Part shown: positions 60,037 to 64,000 of the stretch, piece after piece
How the letters are laid out: each line of letters begins with the position of its first letter
Numbering within the stretch: position 1 is the first letter of the stretch
Source: Paracoccaceae bacterium
GTDB lineage: Bacteria > Pseudomonadota > Alphaproteobacteria > Rhodobacterales > Rhodobacteraceae
Direction of reading: 5' to 3'
Length of the DNA stretch: 64,000 bases
Assembly (NCBI GenBank): GCA_019090795.1
Contig: JAHRVG010000022.1
Span: 1 to 64,000 of the forward strand
The notes under the pieces: model-generated
The model's database searches: none
What the model was told of the DNA's origin: nothing
Seen by the model: the letters and a program-made list of their open reading frames with translations, nothing else
Position numbers and translations under genes: made by a program

Positions 60037-62748
60037 ATGTCGATTACAGGACTTCCCACAGACTCAGGCGACAACATTGTAACCGTAACACCAACGGGGT
60101 TTTACGAGGCAAATGGTAGTGGTGGCGATGATTTGCTGCGTGTCCGTTACGGATCATTGGATACAGATGTGGATATGCGCGACATCGGTTATGGCTGGTG
60201 GACCGTTACCGATGATTTTTTTAACGGCATCAACTTCTATGATTTCGATCGCTTCAATGTCACCACTGGCAGTGGCGATGACAATTTGAGAGGCTGGGGC
60301 GGAGACGACACTTTTAGCACTGGCGCAGGCGATGATGTCATTAATAGCGGTACTGGAAAAGACGTCATTGACGGGGGGGCTGGGTTTGACCGGGCGATTC
60401 TTGAATATGGCTCGGTAAAAGGTGATATTTCAATCACTGTGGACCCAGGCAATACCGTTACTATTGGTGCTACGGGGGCTGAGCTAACGAGTATCGAGGT
60501 TCTTACTGTCACCACGAGCACCGGCGACGACTGGATTGATACACGCAATGGTATGGGCGATGATGTCGTCACCACTGGTGATGGCAATGATACGTTTCTG
60601 GCACGCTACGGCAAAGACAATTTCAATGCCGGTGTCGGTGTTGATACGCTGGTCGTAGATTATAGTGGAGCTACCACAGCTGTTTCCCACACGGATCTTG
60701 GTTACGGCTGGAACCGGCTTGGCGACAAAGCGGGTATATTCTCGGTCGACTATTATGGCGTTGAAAAATTTGACCTTACCGGCGGTACTGCCGGTGACAG
60801 CCTCAGAGGTGGCAGTGCTGATGATCGCTTGTTTGGGCGTGCAGGGAACGATTGGCTGAATGGTGGCCGCGGTGTTGATTCGATTGATGGCGGCAATGGC
60901 ACGGACACATGGCAGGTGGATTATTCTGGCCGCACGGGCTTTACCAGCGTTAACCTGAACAAGCAAACGACCAACACAGGGGCCACAATCAACAAGGTCG
61001 AGGCGCTTCATTATACCGGTACTGCAGCCAAGGACGATGTGCGCGCAAAAACAGGTGCGTTTGACGACTGGTTCCAGACGGGTGATGCGGATGACTACGT
61101 TCAGACCGGACGGGGCGTTGATCGGGCCGATGGCGGCGCAGGCCGTGATTTGCTGGCAATGAACTGGAGCGCGATTTCTGATCCAATGGATGGAATTACC
61201 TATACCGATCTTGGTTATGGTTGGTTCCGTTTTGGTTCGGCTTCGGGCGATCAGCTGGATTTTTACGGGTTTGAACGGTTCAACCTGACGGGCGGCGCGG
61301 GCGATGACAATCTGGTTGGTCGCGGCGATAACGACAAACTGTTTGGCGGACTGGGTGACGATACTCTGAACGGAGGCGCCGGAAACGACAAAATTGACGG
61401 CGGCGGCGGCACCGATCGCTGGATCGGAAACCTGACCTCAAAAACGGGAAATATTGTTTTTAGTGCCGCTGACAGCCAGACCAATGCCCAACTTACAAAC
61501 CGGTACATGAGCGTCGAGAACGTTGAGTCTATTGATCTGGAAACCGGTGTAGGCAACGATACTTTGCGAACTTCGGGTTATGCACTGGATGACAAGGTTG
61601 TTACCGGTAAAGGTAATGACAAAGTGGATCTTGGTCATGGGTTTGATAACGCCAATGGTCAGGAAGGCACGGATACACTGGTCCTTGATTATGGTGGCTT
61701 TACCTCCGACATCTCTACCATAGATATCGGATATGGCTGGAACCGCTACGGCGATGCTGCCGATACCACCCATATCGACTATTACAGCTTTGAGAAGTTC
61801 AATGTTTCCGGCGGCAAGGGTAATGATGTGCTGCGTGGTGGTGGCGACAATGACCGGCTGAAAGGCGGTGGCGGGAATGACATTCTGCACGGCGGTGGCG
61901 GGAATGATGTGATTGACGGGGGGGCAGGAGATGACACCTGGACCGCTGATCACTCGGCGAGCACCGATGCGCTGAGCCTAACTCTGGACGCCACTGGTGC
62001 AGGCACATTGCTCGGGGTTGGATCCAAGATAACCCGGATCGAGAATGTTGATATCCAGACCGGTAAAGTTGATGACTGGGTGGATTTGTCTGCCGGTACC
62101 GGGGATGACAAAGTCTCTACCGGTGACGGGGATGATTATGTCAATCTTGGTCGCGGCAGTGATGAAGAGGCAAACGGAGGAGCAGACACTGATGTGCTGG
62201 TCGCCGATATGTCATGGGCAACCGCTGGTGTACGGATGTGGAACGCGGGCTATGGCTGGACAACTGCTGAGGCACGCGACGGCAGCTATGATCTTGATTT
62301 CTACGGCTTTGAGGCTGTGGATCTGACAGGGGGTTCCCGCAATGACCGGCTTTATGGTTTCGGCAATTCGGATACCCTGGACGGTGGTGCCGGACGTGAC
62401 ATTCTGGACGGGAATGGCGGAAACGACATCCTTACAGGGGGCACCGGTTTGGACCAGTTTGTCTTCAACTCCCCGACAAGTGATGGCGTGGATCTGATTA
62501 CAGATGCCGAAATAGGCGAAGTTCTGAGGTTGTCCGGCGTAACCCTGACCGGGAATATCTCAACCGGTAACGGCAGTGGTCTGGCTGAAGGGGACATTCA
62601 TGTCCAGATAACTGGTGGATCAGGCGGCCTTACCACGCTCTATGTCGGGTTGGACGGAACACCTGACGCTGATTTCTCGGTGCAACTGACCGGTGCCTTT
62701 GATGCCTTGGATTTCTCGGCATCGGGTGGTGATATACTGCTTGTCTAA
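60037..62748 (+). CDS. large RTX-type calcium-binding protein with five GYGW modules
   Basis: Numerous GGxGxDxL nonapeptides (GGRGVDSIDGGNGTD, GGAGNDKIDGGGGTD, GGGGNDILHGGGGNDVIDGGAGDD); C-terminal hydrophobic secretion-like tail. Confidence 0.92.
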   Translation: MSITGLPTDSGDNIVTVTPTGFYEANGSGGDDLLRVRYGSLDTDVDMRDIGYGWWTVTDDFFNGINFYDFDRFNVTTGSGDDNLRGWGGDDTFSTGAGDDVINSGTGKDVIDGGAGFDRAILEYGSVKGDISITVDPGNTVTIGATGAELTSIEVLTVTTSTGDDWIDTRNGMGDDVVTTGDGNDTFLARYGKDNFNAGVGVDTLVVDYSGATTAVSHTDLGYGWNRLGDKAGIFSVDYYGVEKFDLTGGTAGDSLRGGSADDRLFGRAGNDWLNGGRGVDSIDGGNGTDTWQVDYSGRTGFTSVNLNKQTTNTGATINKVEALHYTGTAAKDDVRAKTGAFDDWFQTGDADDYVQTGRGVDRADGGAGRDLLAMNWSAISDPMDGITYTDLGYGWFRFGSASGDQLDFYGFERFNLTGGAGDDNLVGRGDNDKLFGGLGDDTLNGGAGNDKIDGGGGTDRWIGNLTSKTGNIVFSAADSQTNAQLTNRYMSVENVESIDLETGVGNDTLRTSGYALDDKVVTGKGNDKVDLGHGFDNANGQEGTDTLVLDYGGFTSDISTIDIGYGWNRYGDAADTTHIDYYSFEKFNVSGGKGNDVLRGGGDNDRLKGGGGNDILHGGGGNDVIDGGAGDDTWTADHSASTDALSLTLDATGAGTLLGVGSKITRIENVDIQTGKVDDWVDLSAGTGDDKVSTGDGDDYVNLGRGSDEEANGGADTDVLVADMSWATAGVRMWNAGYGWTTAEARDGSYDLDFYGFEAVDLTGGSRNDRLYGFGNSDTLDGGAGRDILDGNGGNDILTGGTGLDQFVFNSPTSDGVDLITDAEIGEVLRLSGVTLTGNISTGNGSGLAEGDIHVQITGGSGGLTTLYVGLDGTPDADFSVQLTGAFDALDFSASGGDILLV
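60187..62259 (+). repeat. five long protein-level repeats, period about 171-173 codons, marked by (D/N)xGYGW
   Basis: GYGW codons begin at 60187, 60700, 61213, 61729 and 62248 (spacings 513, 513, 516, 519 nt). Confidence 0.88.
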
Positions 62749-62768
62749 TCCGGCACAATAACAGCTTG

Positions 62769-62805
62769 GCCGCCCTCTGGTAACGGAACCGGAGGGCGGC
62801 TTTTT
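62769..62805 (+). terminator. intrinsic terminator of large RTX gene
   Basis: GCCGCCCTC...GAGGGCGGC stem followed by T5. Confidence 0.88.
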
Positions 62806-62812
62806 CGTTAGG

Positions 62813-64000
62813 TTATTTCGGGCCGATCATGTCTTTGGGTTGTACTACCCGATCAAAGGTTTCCGCATCCACAAACCCAAGGCCGATGGCCTCTTCTTTC
62901 AAAGTGGTGCCGTTTTTATGGGCGGTTTTGGCAACTTTGGTGGCATTATCGTAACCAATTTCAGGGGCCAGCGCTGTCACCAGCATCAAGCTTTCCCACA
63001 TCAATTTGGAAATCCGCTCCTCGTCGGCCTCAATGCCAACCACACAATTGTCGGTAAAGGTCACCGAAGCGTCACCCAAAAGCTGCATGGATTGCAGCAC
63101 GTTATAGGTCATCATCGGTTTATAGACATTCAGCTCGAAATGCCCTTGGGATCCGGCAAAACCAACTGCCGCATCATTGCCCATCACATGGATGCACACC
63201 TGGGTCAGCGCCTCAACCTGCGTCGGGTTCACTTTGCCCGGCATGATTGAGCTGCCCGGCTCGTTTTCCGGCAAGATCAACTCGCCAAGGCCGCAGCGCG
63301 GGCCGGACCCCAGCATTCGGATATCGCTGGCGATTTTATACAAGCTGCCGGCAACGGTTTTCAGTGCGCCAGATATTTCAACCATCGCATCATGGGCCGC
63401 CAGTGCCTCGAATTTATTTGGCGCAGTCACAAAGGGCAGGCCGGTGATTTCTGCCATATTCGCAGCAACCTTTTCGCCCCAACCCATTTGTGTGTTCAAT
63501 CCGGTGCCAACAGCCGTGCCGCCTTGTGCCAACGCATAAATGTTGGGCAGGGCTGCCTCTACCCGTTTGATCCCTTGCGAAACCTGATAGGCATAGCCGC
63601 CAAATTCCTGACCAAGTGTCAGGGGCGTTGCATCCTGCGTGTGGGTGCGGCCAATCTTGATAATGTCTTTGAAGGCTTCGGCTTTGGCGGCCAGCGTAGC
63701 CTGCAATTTCACCAACCCCGGCAACAATACATCGCGCGCCATCATCGCCGTGGCAATGTGCATGGCGGTGGGGAATGTGTCATTCGAGGATTGCCCCATA
63801 TTACAATGGTCATTGGGGTGAACCGGGGTTTTGGACCCCATCACACCGCCCAGCATTTCAATCGCGCGGTTTGAAATCACTTCGTTGGAGTTCATGTTGG
63901 ATTGCGTACCCGAACCCGTCTGCCAAACCACCAGCGGAAAGTGATCGTCAAGCGTGCCGTCGATGACCTCACCCGCCGCCGCAATCAGTGCCTCGCCAAT
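62813..64000 (-). CDS. fumC: class II fumarate hydratase, 5' end beyond window
   Basis: [35 protein letters not shown]; frame stays open to base 64000 ([24 protein letters not shown] upstream of the tracked start). Confidence 0.95.
   Translation of the reverse strand: MGEALIAAAGEVIDGTLDDHFPLVVWQTGSGTQSNMNSNEVISNRAIEMLGGVMGSKTPVHPNDHCNMGQSSNDTFPTAMHIATAMMARDVLLPGLVKLQATLAAKAEAFKDIIKIGRTHTQDATPLTLGQEFGGYAYQVSQGIKRVEAALPNIYALAQGGTAVGTGLNTQMGWGEKVAANMAEITGLPFVTAPNKFEALAAHDAMVEISGALKTVAGSLYKIASDIRMLGSGPRCGLGELILPENEPGSSIMPGKVNPTQVEALTQVCIHVMGNDAAVGFAGSQGHFELNVYKPMMTYNVLQSMQLLGDASVTFTDNCVVGIEADEERISKLMWESLMLVTALAPEIGYDNATKVAKTAHKNGTTLKEEAIGLGFVDAETFDRVVQPKDMIGPK

Noticed and set aside
1-64000. Prophage, IS element, tRNA or rRNA genes
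   Set aside because: No transposase, integrase, phage structural or RNA gene signature recognised by eye; tRNAscan-SE and Infernal would be needed to exclude RNA genes formally.

Overview
64 kb chromosomal window from what looks like a Rhodobacterales (Roseobacter-type) alphaproteobacterium; this placement is inferred from protein families and gene order only. The first 44 bp are Illumina Nextera adapter sequence joined to a truncated rpsF, so the left edge is a contig end. In order, the window carries: rpsF/fabD/fabG; an ethylmalonyl-CoA mutase; a degenerate Hint-domain protein; a polyamine-type ABC transporter; a valine-catabolism operon; a trpGDC-moaC-[DUF2971 insertion]-moeA operon with trpE/ppiD nearby; an ABC-F ATPase; an RTX protein next to a tandem-domain acidic protein; ccoNOQP-ccoGHIS with a perfect FNR box; an ior-kor (indolepyruvate/2-oxoacid:ferredoxin oxidoreductase) operon with a second perfect FNR box; a LysR gene divergent from a second, fused indolepyruvate ferredoxin oxidoreductase; tusA, ccdA and a hydrolase; three tandem Hint-domain proteins; a large RTX protein built from five repeats of about 171 aa; and a partial fumC running off the right edge. 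The best candidates for new biology are the Hint-protein cluster with variable N-termini plus its dead paralog, the coupled IOR-KOR operon with a ferredoxin-domain fusion, and the duplicated-domain acidic protein. No CRISPR array, tRNA, rRNA, prophage or IS element was recognised.
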